Origin: SZUA-76 sp945787585
GTDB lineage: Bacteria; Pseudomonadota; Gammaproteobacteria; SZUA-140
Reading direction: 5' to 3'
Length of the DNA stretch: 25,756 bases
NCBI GenBank assembly: GCA_947258425.1
Contig: CAMYIG010000018.1
Location: 1 to 25,756, forward strand
The notes beneath the pieces are model-generated. The model worked only from the letters and a program-made list of their open reading frames with translations. It ran no database searches and had not been told where the DNA came from. The translations under genes and the position numbers were made by a program. Below, piece by piece: positions 16,001-23,500 of this stretch (the first letter of the stretch is position 1; the number at the start of each line of letters is the position of its first letter).

Positions 16001-16611
16001 TCTTCAGTAATCTTTTGTTGCCGTTCATTACGCTGAGTCGTTTCAACCTCCACATCGGTGCGCGCCCTGCGCTCGTTTTCAAGGATTGCGCGGCTATTCT
16101 CAAGTTGCGCCTCAAGCGCCGGCAAAGGCAACTTCTCATCAATCTTGATTTCACCTCCGGGCAGTGGTTCTGCCAACTCTTTTTCAATACTCTTTAACCT
16201 TAATGGCGCCCCCTGAATGAGTTGAAAATAACCCAGCGTACGATCAATCGAGGCAATATTTTTCTGTAAAAAATCCGCGGTCTGAATCAGCACAGTCAAT
16301 TCAGTTTTTTGTAAGCTTTCAGGAGATTCGACTTTGTCTAATACTGAGATGCGCTGCTTTATCACATCAAGCCTTTCAACACTTTTTGCGCGTGCGGTAT
16401 CGAGTGATGCAGTGATGTCGTGCATACCATTTTGGCCATTGGCCGCGATGCCAATGTCACAAAACAACACGCTCAACATCATCAGCATAAATAGAGAGAT
16501 GCAACGAAGTATAGAAGTATGATGGAGACTTAAGGTAGGCGATATGGCCGTCATGTCTTGAAAGCCAACACTACCCAGCCCCCTAAATCTGGAGATATTC
16601 AGTTGTCCCAT
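13048..16611 (-). CDS. mscM: Large MscS-family mechanosensitive channel, MscM (YjeP) type
   Basis: Tension-gated inner-membrane channel that releases solutes on osmotic downshift. At 1187 residues it is close to MscM and MscK (about 1110-1120). After a signal peptide (IS-LFMLMMLSVLFCDIGIAA) comes a long periplasmic coiled-coil region to about 520, then a multi-helix membrane part (about 550-985). The pore helix and MscS beta domain begin near 991: LGLGFGLQEIFANFVSGLII, then FERPVRVGDAVTIGNISGKV and DWDRKELIIPNKEF, ending near 1175. These match MscM very well. The frame starts at 16611, but ATG at 16554 (MTAISPTLSLHH) puts the signal peptide at a normal distance and is the likelier start (1168 residues); neither has a clear ribosome-binding site. 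It is convergent with the aminotransferase gene. Confidence 0.94.
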   Translation of the reverse strand: MGQLNISRFRGLGSVGFQDMTAISPTLSLHHTSILRCISLFMLMMLSVLFCDIGIAANGQNGMHDITASLDTARAKSVERLDVIKQRISVLDKVESPESLQKTELTVLIQTADFLQKNIASIDRTLGYFQLIQGAPLRLKSIEKELAEPLPGGEIKIDEKLPLPALEAQLENSRAILENERRARTDVEVETTQRNERQQKITEELAGTRKRLDELKIAMAMTVDAGADKSNENRKTALLAEKTYLEQQLQELEQENRSYDNRRELLRARRQLVERRVLIAEREFNALEQVVNRLRTEVAAQAIQVADAASLAAASEHPLVRTIADENQKFAAELANISVSSTLLSQEKQQLDEVFNNTRRDFEGIKEKIAQIGLTDGIGLKLRSDRSQMPDAERYTVRMKTHHDEINRVQLRRIELEDRLLELVDLKRESQRRVSTYQEEMSESDQTALVAAVQSALGKQKENYINELIKAYDTYFEKNLYPILEGERDLITLIGDYREFIDTRILWIQSARHLEFNDFLRLGSATKWLLSPFAWGQIVAGLARDLRDNPLAVIVPLFFIGIMMAMRRRLKDRLSVLGRYVTKLSKAKFSDTLWAGGVTVLMTIPWPLLIYLIAWRVGQLSTDTIFATALSSGLYAMGHLLLIGQLLRRLCRKEGLGEAHFRWRSENLTLIRKQLNWFLPLALPLVFIIAATLNQPTQTHHDSMGRFAFFILMGCSMLVVYRLMHPASGLLKHQIEKNPEGWLNRLTGTWFAILLLIPFGLTLAAAMGYMYTAVQLSLYLMSTLGLLFAITVVREFLIRWLNIAQRKLALEQWRKKSLALADSVPATNEKSSAGEGAESTSTAEPEPAIDVIAISAQTMKLLNSAFWFAIAVGMFFIWAEILPALNILDQVVLWTSDAATSQNGSDLITQVPTTLSDLLLAIIILLMTFFVSGNIPGLLEIAILQRLPFTPSGRYAITSIVRYILVIVGLAMTFSAMGIGWSKVQWLAAAITLGLGFGLQEIFANFVSGLIILFERPVRVGDAVTIGNISGKVSRIQMRATMITDWDRKELIIPNKEFVTGQVINWSLSDTILRILIPVGIAYGSDTRLAYTTLLAVAADHPNVLKDPEATARFVLFGESSLDFELRVYIPHPDVLLETRHDILMEIDRRFQEANIEIAFPQRDIHIRNMPDSATLLANAVKKDDLL

Positions 16612-16913
16612 ATTTAATTTTATACCTTAATTTTCGATGCTATTCGGCCAGCACAATCCCGGATTAATACCAGCGCAATTATATCGTCAAATAGATCCCC
16701 GCAGGGATAATTATTTGTAAACCCAAACTCATACAAAGTGATATAGCCACTTGTTAAATTACTGTCAAAGCTACCACACAGCTGCGTACGCTTAATTTTG
16801 TGGTCAATCACACCTGACTAATATTACGCGATATAATCTGTTGCCAATCAATACCATCTCAACATGTATACTGGCAAATACCAGCAAACATTTAATACAC
16901 AAGAGTTCAGAAC
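16612..16913. other. Divergent intergenic region, mscM / small exported protein
   Basis: About 300 A/T-rich bases without a convincing gene. On the plus strand TATAAT (16832-16837) and TTGCCA (16841-16846) with TATACT (16867-16872) are promoter-like, but none has ideal spacing. On the minus strand TATAAT (16683 to 16678) could serve mscM. A small hairpin, ATCCC-CGCA-GGGAT (with C16700 in the loop), spans 16695-16708. A 63-codon minus-strand frame here has no family resemblance and was left out. Confidence 0.4.
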
Positions 16914-17312
16914 ATGTTATCTACTGCTATACGGCCTGCCATTGCGACATTCTTTATCTTGATCAGCCAGCTTGCGCAGGCTGAGACTATTCTAAGCGAG
17001 GATGAGGTGCTCTCCTTAATCTCCGGAAAGACCGTACAGGGTATCCATCTCGGCCCTAATATCCCTTTTGAAAGTTATTTTGCCCCGGATGGCGTGGCAC
17101 TGCAAAAACGTGGCGATCAACGTTTAGAAGGCGAGTGGTTTGTCGATAAACAAGGGCGACATTGTGTGAAGTGGGAAGATAAAACACGAAAATGCAGGGT
17201 CGTGGTGCGTGATCAGGATGAATACCGGGAATATGCGATCAACAGCAAAACCGGTAAACGTGAGTATACGTTAATCATTAATAAGCTTGTTGAAGGTCGT
17301 CCTAACGAATAA
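16914..17312 (+). CDS. Small exported (periplasmic) protein, unknown function
   Basis: 132 residues with a clear Sec signal peptide: MLSTAIRPAIATFFILISQ then LAQA|ETI, cleavage expected after A24. The mature part of about 108 residues begins with an acidic helix (SEDEVLSLISGKTVQG) and continues with alternating short strands: SYFAPDGVALQKRGDQRLEG, EWFVDKQGRHCVKWEDKTRK and CRVVV. It has two cysteines, close enough for one disulfide. The pattern, a small beta-rich domain with a GxW-type ligand pocket, reminds me of DUF995-like exported proteins, but I cannot claim homology. It stands alone on the plus strand, between divergent mscM and convergent mgtE (11-base gap), so it is probably monocistronic. 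The codon pattern is normal for the window. Confidence 0.82.
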   Translation: MLSTAIRPAIATFFILISQLAQAETILSEDEVLSLISGKTVQGIHLGPNIPFESYFAPDGVALQKRGDQRLEGEWFVDKQGRHCVKWEDKTRKCRVVVRDQDEYREYAINSKTGKREYTLIINKLVEGRPNE

Positions 17313-17323
17313 ATGAACAGTGC

Positions 17324-18691
17324 TCACAGAAGAAACAGGGTTGCCAGACCCAGGAAACTTAGAAAACCGACAATATCGGTGACGGTGGTCAACACGACCG
17401 CGCCCGAAAGCGCAGGATCAATCCCCATGCGCGTCAGTATCACTGGAATCAACACGCCGGAACACGCCGCGGCCACCAGGTTGAGTATCATCGCGGCAGA
17501 AATAATCAGCGCGATGCCCAGATCCTGAAACCAGGCGTAGGTCACCAACGCCACGACCACTGACCAGCCGATGCCATTGAGCAGCCCGACCATCAATTCC
17601 TTGTTGCCAAGCCAGCGCAGGTTAGCACTACTCACCTGCCCTAACGCCAGCCCACGAATCGTGAGTGTGAGGGTCTGGCTACCGGCAATCCCGCCCATGC
17701 TGGCCACGACCGGCAGCAGTACGGCCAGTGCGACAATCTTATCCAGCGCCTCTTCAAAGCGACCGATCACCCACGCCGCCATAAAGACGGTAATGAGATT
17801 GATGCCTAGCCATAGCGCGCGGCGTTTGGCGCTGAGGATCACCGGCGCAAAAAGATCTTCATCTTCGTTCAAACCGGCACTGGCAAGCAGCGCCTTGTCG
17901 GCCTCGGCTAACATGATATCCACCGCGTCATCGATGGTAATGCGTCCCAGCAGTTCGCCTAGCTCATTAACAACGGCAACAGAAACCAGATCGCGCCGTT
18001 CAAACAACACCGCCACATCATGCTCAGTGGCATCGCACTGAATCACGCTGCTGGACTCCTGCATCACATCCGCCACGAGTGCCGCTGGCGATTCGGTCAC
18101 CACGCTGGCGATGGCTAGTTTGCCGACATAGCAGCCAAAGTCATCGATCACCATCAGCGCATTGGTGTGACGTGGCAGCGGTTTGAGGCGACGCAGGTAG
18201 CGCAACACCACCGATAACGTAACATCTTTACGTACGCTGATCACATCACTGCTCATCAGGCGTCCGGCACTCCCTTCGGCAAAGGTGAGCGTCGTTTCAA
18301 GACGGTGGCGGCGGTCGGCATCTAGCGACTGAAGCACCGCCTCACCGACCCCCTCAGGCAGTTCATCCATCACATCAGCGAGATCTGCCATCTCCATGGT
18401 TTCTGTTGCGGCCACCACTTCGGCGTGATCCATCGCATCGATAATACTGCTGCGCACCTCGTCACCGAGATAAACCAGCGTCTCACCTTCAATCTCTGCG
18501 GGGAGCAGTTCCCATAACTGGAGACGTAATTCAGGGGGTAACGATTCGAGCAGCGTTGCCAGCTCAGCGACATGTAACTGCTCAAGGTAGGGGCAAAGCG
18601 TGACCTCATCATCTGCCTTTAGCAGACCTATGATGTAATCAAGCCGATGGAAGTCAGCACTTTCTTCGGGGTTGCTTGTCACTGGCGTCAT
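17324..18691 (-). CDS. mgtE: Magnesium channel MgtE
   Basis: Mg2+-gated Mg2+ channel of the inner membrane, 455 residues, complete. The N-terminal MgtE_N superhelix (about 15-130; LHVAELATLLESLPPELRLQ and DLADVMDELPEG) senses cytoplasmic Mg2+. Two CBS domains follow (about 135-260). Five membrane helices occupy about 285-455. The pore aspartate is retained in LTTVTDIVGF. The segment normally reading GMGGNAGNQ is here ASMGGIAGSQTLTLTIRGLA, a subgroup-like variation. ATG at 18691 has AGGTAGAG just upstream. zntB lies 222 bases upstream on the same strand, so divalent-cation transport genes are neighbours. I searched the leader for an M-box Mg2+ riboswitch and saw none. Confidence 0.95.
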   Translation of the reverse strand: MTPVTSNPEESADFHRLDYIIGLLKADDEVTLCPYLEQLHVAELATLLESLPPELRLQLWELLPAEIEGETLVYLGDEVRSSIIDAMDHAEVVAATETMEMADLADVMDELPEGVGEAVLQSLDADRRHRLETTLTFAEGSAGRLMSSDVISVRKDVTLSVVLRYLRRLKPLPRHTNALMVIDDFGCYVGKLAIASVVTESPAALVADVMQESSSVIQCDATEHDVAVLFERRDLVSVAVVNELGELLGRITIDDAVDIMLAEADKALLASAGLNEDEDLFAPVILSAKRRALWLGINLITVFMAAWVIGRFEEALDKIVALAVLLPVVASMGGIAGSQTLTLTIRGLALGQVSSANLRWLGNKELMVGLLNGIGWSVVVALVTYAWFQDLGIALIISAAMILNLVAAACSGVLIPVILTRMGIDPALSGAVVLTTVTDIVGFLSFLGLATLFLL

Positions 18692-18913
18692 CTACTCTAC
18701 CTGTCTGTCAATGTTTAGCCGCTAAATTTGAGGGGCCAAGTACGGCACTGTTTATGAATCGCCCGACCTGAGTGGTATCTTGCGCGCGCCGCATAGTGCA
18801 CAGATAATCTGCTGATTGCAATCACCAACCGCAAAAAAGCATTATGAACGGGGGCGACTAGAAGATCAAAGCAAGCATCTCTGATCAATGCTATGAGACA
18901 CGAGGCCCTGTGA
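18692..18913. other. Intergenic region between zntB and mgtE
   Basis: 222 bases, no convincing gene. On the minus strand a weak 5-bp hairpin AGCAT/ATGCT lies just after the zntB stop without a T run. TTGCAA with CACTAT 17 bases later could be an mgtE promoter (weak -10). No known riboswitch consensus is apparent. Confidence 0.3.
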
Positions 18914-19894
18914 TTACAACCACTTCTGCCGTTTGAAAATGAGATAACCCACACCGACCAGCAGCAAGCAGAGCGCCAGCACATATTCAAAGGCATGGGA
19001 ATCCTCAGTGCCGGGAATGCCGCCAACATTGATCCCCAGAATACCCGTTACGAAACCGAGCGGGAGAAAAATACCCGCCACCAGTGAAAGAATATACATC
19101 CGTTGATTCATGTGCTCTGCCATACGATTGACCAACTCTTCCTGAATCAGACTGGCACGCTCACGCATCGCGTCGAGGTCTTCAACATATCGAATCAAAT
19201 AATCGGTGGATTCACGCAACTGCTCTCTGTTTTGCTCGCTCAATATAGTGCTGCGGTCATTGAGCAGACGATTCATCGCCTCACGCTGCGGTGCAAGGTA
19301 ACGGCGCAGGCTGATCATCTCACGGCGGATCGCGCCCAGTTCATTGCGTATCTGATAACGGCTGGAGTCCAGTCCTTCACTTTCAAGAATATCGACCCGC
19401 TCATCAAGCTCGGTAATCACAGACGACATTCTGCTCATCAGGTGTCGACACAACATTATCAGCAACTCTCCCGGCGTCGCTGGCCCATGATTGCTGGCGA
19501 TATCTGCTTTGAGTGCATCGACCGAAAGCAGGCGACGACGGCGCGTACTGATCACGCGGTCTTTTTCGATCCACAAACGAATCGACACCATATCCTCTGG
19601 GTCAGCGCCTGGGTTCATATTGACGCCACGTAGGATAACCAGCAGACCATCGGGAAAGACAACCGTTCGCGGGCGTGTCTCTTCCGCCAGCAGGGCATCA
19701 CAAATGGTCTCATCCAGCCCACTCTGCTGGTAAAGCCACTGTTGACTATCATCATTAGTTAAATCGAAATGGAGCCAGAGGAAGCCTTCCTCTTGAGACT
19801 CACGCTGTGCCGCGAGCCAGTCGACCGCCTGCCCTGCACCATCGCCCTTGAGCCGATAGGCGGCGAGTAAGCCTGTATTGATACTATTTATCAT
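18914..19894 (-). CDS. zntB: Zinc transporter ZntB (CorA superfamily)
   Basis: CorA-type inner-membrane transporter, 326 residues; Salmonella and E. coli ZntB move Zn2+ (efflux or proton-coupled uptake are both reported). It has a large N-terminal cytoplasmic domain, a long helix rich in R/E (about 170-255), and two C-terminal membrane helices: MYILSLVAGIFLPLGFVTGI and the last about 20 residues before KRQKWL. The pore-mouth motif reads GILGINVGGIPG, the GIN...GGIP form typical of ZntB rather than the GMN of CorA. ATG at 19894 has GGA six bases upstream. A candidate promoter is TTGCTG (19954 to 19949) with TATATC (19932 to 19927), 16 bases apart on the minus strand. The repeat-like CTCGTTCCCA half-motif lies between this promoter and the start. 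Confidence 0.92.
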   Translation of the reverse strand: MINSINTGLLAAYRLKGDGAGQAVDWLAAQRESQEEGFLWLHFDLTNDDSQQWLYQQSGLDETICDALLAEETRPRTVVFPDGLLVILRGVNMNPGADPEDMVSIRLWIEKDRVISTRRRRLLSVDALKADIASNHGPATPGELLIMLCRHLMSRMSSVITELDERVDILESEGLDSSRYQIRNELGAIRREMISLRRYLAPQREAMNRLLNDRSTILSEQNREQLRESTDYLIRYVEDLDAMRERASLIQEELVNRMAEHMNQRMYILSLVAGIFLPLGFVTGILGINVGGIPGTEDSHAFEYVLALCLLLVGVGYLIFKRQKWL

Positions 19895-19926
19895 CTTTAT
19901 TCCGCGCTCGTTCCCAGGTCCACGCC

Positions 19927-19954
19927 GATATATAAAATACTTTGGTTACAGCAA
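19927..19954 (-). promoter_or_regulatory. Candidate zntB promoter
   Basis: On the minus strand TTGCTG (19954-19949) and TATATC (19932-19927) are 16 bases apart; transcription would start near 19920, leaving a short leader before ATG at 19894. Confidence 0.35.
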
Positions 19955-20000
19955 TCGATACTACGGGGTTGCATGTAGACACACCACAACATATGACCCC

Positions 20001-21056
20001 TTAAGTAATTGGGCTCTCAGTGTGAGGCGATGGCATCAAGTCTGGCGAGTGCTCCTCATGAAAATTATCCACGGTCGCTTCGATCCCCTTAATATTTTCG
20101 AAGCGCGCAATATGGTAAAGCGCGTCGCCTTCATTCACCAGTGGCAGGTTGGTTCTGCCGATGACAATACCACTCATCGTAGTGGTAATCTGTATCTCCT
20201 GTTCACCAAAAGGGTCTGCAATCACACCAAGCAGTGTCCCTTTCTTTACCCGCGCACCCAGTGGCAGCATTGCCCTGAAAATACCGCTCTCAGAGGCTCG
20301 CACCCAAAAGCTGGAACGCGCCACCACCGGCTCAATACTCTTTTTCTTCTGCTTACTACGCGAGGGCGGCAACATCTCTAGTAGTCGCATGACATTGACA
20401 ATACCATCGACACCCGCACGTATTGAAACCTCATCAAAGCGCAGTGCTTCACCCGCTTCATACAACAACATTGGAATGCCAAATTCAGCCGCTGCTTCAC
20501 GCAGTGATCCATCACGCAGGTTGGACGAGATCAGCACCGGTACCTGAAAGGCCCTCGCCAGCCTTTCTGTTTCAGGATCATCCAGATTGGCACGAATCTG
20601 TGGCAGGTTACTGCGGTGGATCGCGCCCGTATGCAGATCAATGCCGTGCGAACTTTGCGCGACAATCTCGGCCATAAATAGATACGCAAGCCGCGCCGCC
20701 AGCGAGCCTTTTTCAGTGCCTGGAAAAGAACGATTAAGGTCGCGTCGATCGGGAAGATAACGTGAATGATTGATCAGTCCATGAACATTCACGATCGGCA
20801 CCGCAATCAGTGTGCCTTTAATTCGGTTGAGCGATGAGCGTTTTAACAGGCGACGAATAATCTCAACCCCGTTAATCTCATCACCGTGAATGGCGGCACT
20901 AATAAACAGGCATGGGCCGGGACGCTTGCCGCGAATCACATGCACCGGCATCGACATAGGGGTGTGGGTATATAACTTCCCGGTAGGGAGATCGATCGTC
21001 GTTCTTGTGCCACGCTTGATGTCTACACCATTGATCGAAAGTATATCCCCACGCAT
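20001..21056 (-). CDS. Succinylglutamate desuccinylase/aspartoacylase-family zinc hydrolase
   Basis: M14-like zinc carboxypeptidase fold of the AstE/AspA family, 351 residues. The first two zinc ligands are in AAIHGDEING (H57, E60) and the third in GIDLHTGAIH (H142). The substrate-carboxylate motif DLNRSFPG (106-113) is present. A C-terminal lipoyl-like beta-barrel (about 250-330; VRASESGIFRAMLPLGARVK) is usual for the AstE-like subgroup. Annotated relatives hydrolyse N-acyl amino acids, but no arginine-catabolism (ast) genes are near. Instead it begins 3 bases after rimK ends, so it is translated from the rimB-rimK mRNA. A role in trimming or recycling glutamyl products made by RimK is a reasonable inference, unproven. 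The start ATG at 21056 lacks room for an independent leader. Confidence 0.9.
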   Translation of the reverse strand: MRGDILSINGVDIKRGTRTTIDLPTGKLYTHTPMSMPVHVIRGKRPGPCLFISAAIHGDEINGVEIIRRLLKRSSLNRIKGTLIAVPIVNVHGLINHSRYLPDRRDLNRSFPGTEKGSLAARLAYLFMAEIVAQSSHGIDLHTGAIHRSNLPQIRANLDDPETERLARAFQVPVLISSNLRDGSLREAAAEFGIPMLLYEAGEALRFDEVSIRAGVDGIVNVMRLLEMLPPSRSKQKKKSIEPVVARSSFWVRASESGIFRAMLPLGARVKKGTLLGVIADPFGEQEIQITTTMSGIVIGRTNLPLVNEGDALYHIARFENIKGIEATVDNFHEEHSPDLMPSPHTESPIT

Positions 21057-21059
21057 CGA

Positions 21060-21965
21060 TTACCCCTTTCCTTTGGTGCGCGTATTGTGTGGCTTGGCAT
21101 TCTTCTCAATGAACTCAATAATCATGCCCGCGATATCTTTGCCCGTGGCCGCTTCGATCCCTTCCAGCCCCGGTGAAGAGTTCACTTCCATCACTAACGG
21201 GCCACGCTCTGAGCGAAGAATATCAACACCGGCCACATTCAGCCCCATGATTTTAGCGGCTTTAATTGCAGTTGCCCTTTCTGCTGGCGTAATCTTGATT
21301 AATGCGGCACTACCGCCGCGATGAAGATTAGAGCGAAACTCACCCGCCTGCGCCTGCCGTTTCATCGCCGCAACCACTTTGTCACCGATCACAAGACAAC
21401 GTATATCGGCGCCGCCTGCCTCTTTAATGTATTCCTGTACCAGAATGTTAGCCTTAAGCCCCATAAAGGCTTCGATAACACTCTCTGCTGCTTTTCTGGT
21501 TTCGGCCAGTACCACGCCAATTCCCTGCGTCCCTTCCAGCAGTTTAATCACCAGTGGTGCGCCGCCGACCATCTTAATCAGATCGCCAATATCATCGGGA
21601 TTATGTGCGAAACCGGTATTCGGCAAGCCTACCCCTTTGCGTGACAACAACTGTAGCGAACGCAGTTTGTCTCTGGAACGACTGATGGCAACGGACTCAC
21701 ACAGTGGAAAGGCGCCCATCATTTCAAATTGCCTCAACACTGCAGTACCGTAAAAGGTAACGGATGCACCAATCCTCGGAATCACAGCATCTATCGCGGG
21801 AAGGTTCTCACCTTTGAAATGGACCTCCGGTTTGCTGGAGGCAATATTCATGTAACTGCGTAACACATCGACCACCATCGCTTCATGTCCGCGCTGCTCA
21901 CTAGCTTCCACCAGGCGACGTGTCGAATAAAGTTTTTTATTACGGGATAAGATCGCTATTTTCAT
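21060..21965 (-). CDS. rimK: Ribosomal protein S6--L-glutamate ligase RimK
   Basis: ATP-grasp ligase that adds glutamate residues to the C-terminus of ribosomal protein S6 (RpsF). The text follows E. coli RimK almost word for word: AVIPRIGASVTFYGTAVLRQ, SRSRDKLRSLQLLSRKG, GGAPLVIKLLEGTQGIGVVL (ATP-grasp loop), VQEYIKEAGGADIRCLVIGD, FRSNLHRGG and VMEVNSSPGLEGIE (metal ligands E and N). I start at ATG 21965 (MKIAILSRNKK), 301 residues against 300 in E. coli; an in-frame ATG at 22007 would add 14 residues inside rimB. AAGGGA precedes the start. The ATG overlaps the rimB stop (ATGA), implying coupled translation. Confidence 0.97.
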   Translation of the reverse strand: MKIAILSRNKKLYSTRRLVEASEQRGHEAMVVDVLRSYMNIASSKPEVHFKGENLPAIDAVIPRIGASVTFYGTAVLRQFEMMGAFPLCESVAISRSRDKLRSLQLLSRKGVGLPNTGFAHNPDDIGDLIKMVGGAPLVIKLLEGTQGIGVVLAETRKAAESVIEAFMGLKANILVQEYIKEAGGADIRCLVIGDKVVAAMKRQAQAGEFRSNLHRGGSAALIKITPAERATAIKAAKIMGLNVAGVDILRSERGPLVMEVNSSPGLEGIEAATGKDIAGMIIEFIEKNAKPHNTRTKGKG

Positions 21966-22441
21966 GTAATTCCCTTCCTGGCTATGTTGTTTTCGGTGGG
22001 CATGCACGGCTTGCCGAGCAGATATGACGCGCTGGGGTTCACGATGATCCGTGCCTCCTCCATCGCCGTTCGTCCAAGTAACATCCTAAAACGCATGGTA
22101 TCACGGTTTGTCAGTGTCATTTCGATAGGCCACTGTTGGCCAGCGATCAATAACGGTGTGGTGATTACATAGCGATTTTCTTTATGACCACCCGAATCAG
22201 TCACGATACGCTGATCAGAAACTTCTGCTTCACAAAAAATTTCCGATATCATGTCATTCTGATTAGGGTGCATGCCAAAACGCACCCACGCTTTATCGGC
22301 TTTTGTAAATGGCTCTACGCTGAAGGCGTGCAAGCAGGAAGTTTTTGCACCAGTATCTATTTTAGCCTTAATCGGCGGAAGCCCCAGTGCTGGCAGCGCT
22401 AGCCATTCTCGCCAGCCAACAGTAATTAAAGTATTACCCAT
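21962..22441 (-). CDS. rimB: RimB-type retropepsin-like aspartic protease
   Basis: Small single-domain aspartic protease of the family formerly called ATP-dependent zinc protease (PF05618, COG4067). In Pseudomonas the RimB protein removes glutamates added by RimK to RpsF. The catalytic DTGA motif is in KAKIDTGAKTSCLHA (D29 counting from the start chosen). RMLLGRTAMEEARIIVNPS supplies the second family block, and the C-terminus holds SYLLGKP. I place the start at ATG 22441 (MGNTLITVGWREWL), 159 residues, because AGGAAGGGG lies just upstream; the frame is open to ATG 22471. It overlaps rimK by 4 bases and heads the operon. A palindrome and a longer dyad lie 48-101 bases upstream. Confidence 0.93.
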   Translation of the reverse strand: MGNTLITVGWREWLALPALGLPPIKAKIDTGAKTSCLHAFSVEPFTKADKAWVRFGMHPNQNDMISEIFCEAEVSDQRIVTDSGGHKENRYVITTPLLIAGQQWPIEMTLTNRDTMRFRMLLGRTAMEEARIIVNPSASYLLGKPCMPTENNIARKGIT

Positions 22442-22488
22442 CGCCACCCCTTCCTGTAACGCCCCGCTCATTAAATGAATTTATCGAT

Positions 22489-22542
22489 CTGGATCGATCC
22501 AGGCAGAATAGTATCTGGTTATTGATCAAAAAGCGCTCAATA
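22489..22542. promoter_or_regulatory. Palindromes upstream of the rimB operon
   Basis: CTGGATCGATCCAG (22489-22502) is a perfect 14-bp palindrome. Next to it TATTGA (22520-22525) and TCAATA (22537-22542) form a dyad with an 11-base spacer, similar in form to LysR-type T-N11-A boxes. Both lie 48-101 bases upstream of the rimB ATG and are likely operators. The second dyad overlaps an imperfect structure after rdgC that ends in TTTTT on the minus strand. Confidence 0.45.
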
Positions 22543-22573
22543 AACGACGTTTCTGAAAATACGCTAATCAATA

Positions 22574-23500
22574 CTACGCGGCGACATCCAGTGCGTCCAC
22601 ATTCTCGCCCCCAAAGGCTTCGAATAACTGCTTGATGAACAGTGACAGTTCCAACGTCATAATAGAAAAGTCGACATCGAAGCGCTGCGCTTCGTCTTCG
22701 GTTTCAACATCATCGACCTGCTCCTGAATCACATCGAGAAAGCGTACACGTTTGATGGCCATGCTATCGTCCAGCACAAACGTCAGGCGATCGCGCCAGT
22801 TGAGTGCCATCTTGGCAACCTGCTTGCCTGCTTTAAGATGCGCCTGTATTTCGGGGCTTCCCAGATCCTGCCGCTTGCAACGAACGATACTGCCTTCGGC
22901 ATCCGCTGCGCGCAGCTCGCACTCATCTTCCACCCCAAACTCAGCGGGATGATTATTTTTGGTCAGCCATTCGGTCAATACGATATGCGGCGATTCATTA
23001 GTAGTGGGCGGCACCACCGGCAGTGAGCCGAGGGTTTTACGCAACAGCGAAGTAAACTCTTCCGCCTTCTTAACCGAGGCCGAATCAACCACTAACCACC
23101 CCTCTTTGAGATCAATATAGGCAAAGGTGTGCAGGGTACGGCTCAACGCACGCGGCAACAGTTCTGTCATCACATCATCTCGAATATTGTCGCGCTCTTT
23201 TTTACGCACCTTGCGTGCCTGCGTATCTTCAATTTTCTCAACACGCTCATTCACGTATTCCCTGACCACTGAAGCGGGAATGATCTTTTCTTCTTTTGTG
23301 GCACAGATCATCAAAAAGTTATTCGCCGCATGCACCAGCATCTCGCCCTTGCGTCCTAACGGCGAACTCCAGCCGTAGCTCATCTCTTCATGCGGCCCAC
23401 AGAGGCGACTGGTTCGCTGCTGTAACGCCGTTTCGAGCGTCTCGGCAGTATGTTCAAAGGGCTTGGTAAAACGGTAAAGTTGCAGGTTTTTGAACCACAT
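22574..23500 (-). CDS. rdgC: Recombination-associated protein RdgC
   Basis: Nucleoid-associated ring-forming DNA-binding protein that tempers RecA activity; found in beta- and gammaproteobacteria. The 308 residues match RdgC from the start (MWFKNLQLYRFTKPF) through the conserved middle, LLPRALSRTLHTFAYID and GWLVVDSASVKKAEEF, to the C-terminal DVDFSIMTLELSLFIKQLFE. Length is close to E. coli RdgC (303). ATG at 23500 is well placed at the family N-terminus. The protein is complete and ordinary. rimB lies 132 bases downstream on the same strand; a possible weak terminator (bases 22562 to 22527, ending TTTTT on the minus strand) separates them. Confidence 0.97.
   Translation of the reverse strand: MWFKNLQLYRFTKPFEHTAETLETALQQRTSRLCGPHEEMSYGWSSPLGRKGEMLVHAANNFLMICATKEEKIIPASVVREYVNERVEKIEDTQARKVRKKERDNIRDDVMTELLPRALSRTLHTFAYIDLKEGWLVVDSASVKKAEEFTSLLRKTLGSLPVVPPTTNESPHIVLTEWLTKNNHPAEFGVEDECELRAADAEGSIVRCKRQDLGSPEIQAHLKAGKQVAKMALNWRDRLTFVLDDSMAIKRVRFLDVIQEQVDDVETEDEAQRFDVDFSIMTLELSLFIKQLFEAFGGENVDALDVAA

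Noticed and set aside
16620..16811. 63-codon minus-strand ORF upstream of mscM
   Set aside because: No recognisable domain, no ribosome-binding site; lies in A/T-rich leader sequence.
18692..18913. Possible M-box Mg2+ riboswitch upstream of mgtE
   Set aside because: The interval is long enough, but I could not find the conserved M-box core or a terminator/antiterminator pair.
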